Of a DNA stretch of 6,841 nucleotides, positions 5,255 to 6,841 are shown one piece after another (the first letter of the stretch is position 1; every line of letters begins with the position of its first letter). The translations under genes and the position numbers were made by a program. This stretch comes from Lewinellaceae bacterium (GTDB lineage: Bacteria; Bacteroidota; Bacteroidia; Chitinophagales; Saprospiraceae): assembly GCA_020636225.1 (NCBI GenBank), contig JACJYI010000001.1, forward strand, positions 1 through 6,841, given 5' to 3'. A model generated the notes under the pieces. The model saw only the letters and a program-made list of their open reading frames with translations, did not search any database and was not told where the DNA came from.

Positions 5255-5286
5255 CTTGCATCTTGATTGACAACCGAGTATCTTGG
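5255..5286 (+). promoter_or_regulatory. Possible promoter of the M28 peptidase gene
   Basis: TATCTTGG at 5279-5286 matches the Bacteroidota -7 box TAnnTTTG at all but one position, and a TTG at 5256-5258 lies 20 bases upstream. The start codon is only about 18 bases downstream, so the leader would be short. The 5206-5304 stretch is otherwise featureless. The motif is short and degenerate, so this is tentative. Confidence 0.25.
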
Positions 5287-5304
5287 GGTGCTCAATCCCT
5301 CCAA

Positions 5305-6841
5305 ATGAAAGCCATCTTCCCTTTGGCCATCCTCATGGCCCTCTCCCTGTCTGTTGTCACGGCCCAGAATGCCGCTCCGAAAGTGATCATCACCAATGTA
5401 TCGGTGGATGAACCCGCCCAGGCGGTCTATGTCACCTATGACCTGCTGGATGATGAATACGATCCCTGCGAGGTCTGGTTCGGGATCTCCCTGGATGGTG
5501 GCCAGACCTTCCTGGCCGAGAACGGCACGGTGTTCGGCGATGTCGGACCCGGGATCGGGGCGGGTCCGGGTCGACAGATCTCCTGGTTTGCCCAGTCGCT
5601 ACCGGATCTCTACCAGGCCATAGTCCGTGTCGTGGCGGACGACGGGCACCCGGTGGATATCCAGGCCCTGGTCGACCAGGTCGATGAAGCTGGGGTGTAT
5701 GAGCGATTGACCCAACTGGCGGTCAAGCGGCATCACACTGGAAATCCCTCCGGCCTGGAGCAGGTCAGGGATACGCTGACGGCCCTGTTCGAACAGTACG
5801 GACTCCAGGTCGAGCAGCAACCGGCCTTCTTTCAAACCTACAGTTACCCCAATATCCTTGCGCGTCAGGGGGGATGGGTGCATGAGGATACCACCTATAT
5901 CGTGGATGCCCACTATGATGGAGTCACCCAGGGACCGGGTGCTGACGATAATGCCACCGGCGTGGTCGGGACCATCGAAGTGGCGCGAATCCTCAGTCAG
6001 GTACCCTGCCGAAAAAGCATTCGCTACATCGGATTTGCCTTTGAAGAGCAGGGCCTGGTGGGCAGCAATGAATATGTCAACAAGGGTGGTATCAAGTCCT
6101 GGGAGAAGATCGCCGGTGTACTCAATATGGAAATGATCGGTTATTTCAGCAACAAGATCAACAGCCAGACAGTACCAGCAGGATTCGACCTCCTCTTTCC
6201 AGCGGCTACCGCAGACATTGCCGCTCAGTTGTATCGGGGCAACTTTCTGATCGTGGCCGGAAATACCGCTTCCCAGCCGTTGATCACCGCCTTTGAAACC
6301 GCTGCCGACACCTATGTGCCCGAATTGCGGACCGTTTCCCTGGCCGTGCCGGGCAACGGACAGATCGCTCCCGATCTCCGGCGCAGCGATCATTCCCGCT
6401 TCTGGGACGCCGGCTACCAGGCCCTGATGCTGACCGACGGGGCCGAGACCCGCAACAAGAACTATCATACCGCCAAGGATGTCGTCGATAGCCTCGACCT
6501 GAATTTCCTGAGCAACAATATCCGGGCCGTCCTGGCTACGACGGTCACCCTGGCGGAGCCCATGCATGCCGGCCAGGATGTCTTCGTGCTCAGCGACCTG
6601 GTGTCCACGGATGACCATGACCATGCTTCTGCCTGCCGGATCAGCTGTTCGGTCAATCCGATCCGTGATCTGTTGATGCTGTCGATCAATGACTGCGCCG
6701 GGGAGTCCATGGTGGCAACATTATACGCCCTGGATGGCCGGGCCCTCCTGTCCCGACAGATCCAGCCCGTCGCTGACCGGGAGGAAGTCCAGATCCCCAT
6801 TGGCAGGCCGGCAGCCGGCACCTACCTCCTGGTGATCGAGA
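5305..6841 (+). CDS. Secreted M28-family zinc metallopeptidase with T9SS sorting domain, 3' partial
   Basis: The first 512 codons are present; the stop lies beyond the right edge. M28 enzymes are two-zinc amino- or carboxypeptidases. Residues 1-20 (MKAIFPLAILMALSLSVVTA) form a signal peptide, with likely cleavage before QNAAP. About 100 residues of beta-rich N-terminal sequence follow. The peptidase domain carries the expected ligands in order: H203 in DAHYDG with D205, D215 in GADDNATG, catalytic E247 and metal ligand E248 in FEEQGLVGS, E276 in LNMEMIGY (the M28 position often occupied by Asp), and H388 in KNYHTAKD. From about residue 445 the sequence (NPIRDLLMLSI, LYALDGRALLS, AAGTYLLVIE) matches a type A T9SS C-terminal sorting domain, which sends the protein through the type IX system to the cell surface or medium. 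A role in extracellular protein degradation is inferred. ATG 5305 is chosen because the signal peptide begins exactly there. Confidence 0.93.
   Translation, partial: MKAIFPLAILMALSLSVVTAQNAAPKVIITNVSVDEPAQAVYVTYDLLDDEYDPCEVWFGISLDGGQTFLAENGTVFGDVGPGIGAGPGRQISWFAQSLPDLYQAIVRVVADDGHPVDIQALVDQVDEAGVYERLTQLAVKRHHTGNPSGLEQVRDTLTALFEQYGLQVEQQPAFFQTYSYPNILARQGGWVHEDTTYIVDAHYDGVTQGPGADDNATGVVGTIEVARILSQVPCRKSIRYIGFAFEEQGLVGSNEYVNKGGIKSWEKIAGVLNMEMIGYFSNKINSQTVPAGFDLLFPAATADIAAQLYRGNFLIVAGNTASQPLITAFETAADTYVPELRTVSLAVPGNGQIAPDLRRSDHSRFWDAGYQALMLTDGAETRNKNYHTAKDVVDSLDLNFLSNNIRAVLATTVTLAEPMHAGQDVFVLSDLVSTDDHDHASACRISCSVNPIRDLLMLSINDCAGESMVATLYALDGRALLSRQIQPVADREEVQIPIGRPAAGTYLLVIE

Noticed and set aside
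5599..6624. 341-codon minus-strand frame opposite the M28 peptidase
   Set aside because: The plus-strand frame has a signal peptide, complete metal-binding motifs and a sorting domain, so the reverse frame is a shadow.

Overview
The window looks like a chromosomal segment of a Bacteroidota bacterium, possibly Saprospiria-like, although that rank is a guess. Three things point this way. The last gene is a secreted M28 peptidase ending in what reads as a type IX secretion (T9SS) sorting domain. Gene starts lack clear Shine-Dalgarno sequences. Two upstream regions carry matches to the Bacteroidota -33/-7 promoter (TTG ... TAnnTTTG). Housekeeping genes are GC-rich, and an AT-rich block sits in the middle.

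Layout, left to right. (1) 1-186, minus strand: the N-terminus of a RecQ helicase, cut by the window edge. (2) 187-739: no gene, but several hairpins and copy A of a roughly 0.3 kb dispersed repeat. (3) 740-1560: the remnant of a polymorphic-toxin (Rhs-like) protein, consisting of the C-terminal part of a Hint self-cleaving domain ending in VHN-A followed by an AT-rich toxin domain with a possible PD-(D/E)xK nuclease signature. The Rhs core and delivery module are absent. (4) 1575-2666: a 363-residue ORF that is probably the immunity gene. It is AT-rich in its first ~155 codons and GC-rich afterwards. (5) 2749-3501: a candidate promoter, a 26-codon mini-ORF, then an MNT nucleotidyltransferase antitoxin and a HEPN (HepT) RNase toxin, all in overlapping reading frames. 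(6) 3502-3967: no gene, and copy B of the dispersed repeat in the same orientation as copy A. (7) 3968-4921: a ten-helix EamA/DMT transporter. (8) 4921-5304: no gene; a MITE-like sequence with 67-bp inverted arms begins inside the DMT stop codon. (9) 5305-6841: the M28 peptidase, cut at its 3' end by the window edge.

The main interpretation is that two conflict modules, an orphan Hint-toxin/immunity cassette and a MntA-HepT toxin-antitoxin, form a small accessory island between ordinary genes. The island is bracketed by direct copies of the hairpin-rich repeat. The toxin cassette lacks a normal start, so it is probably either silent and usable only after recombination with a full-length rhs gene, or decaying. 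The abrupt composition steps at the Hint/toxin junction and inside the immunity ORF suggest where foreign DNA was swapped in. I do not recognise the toxin domain or the immunity protein as a named family. They are the most likely undescribed items here.
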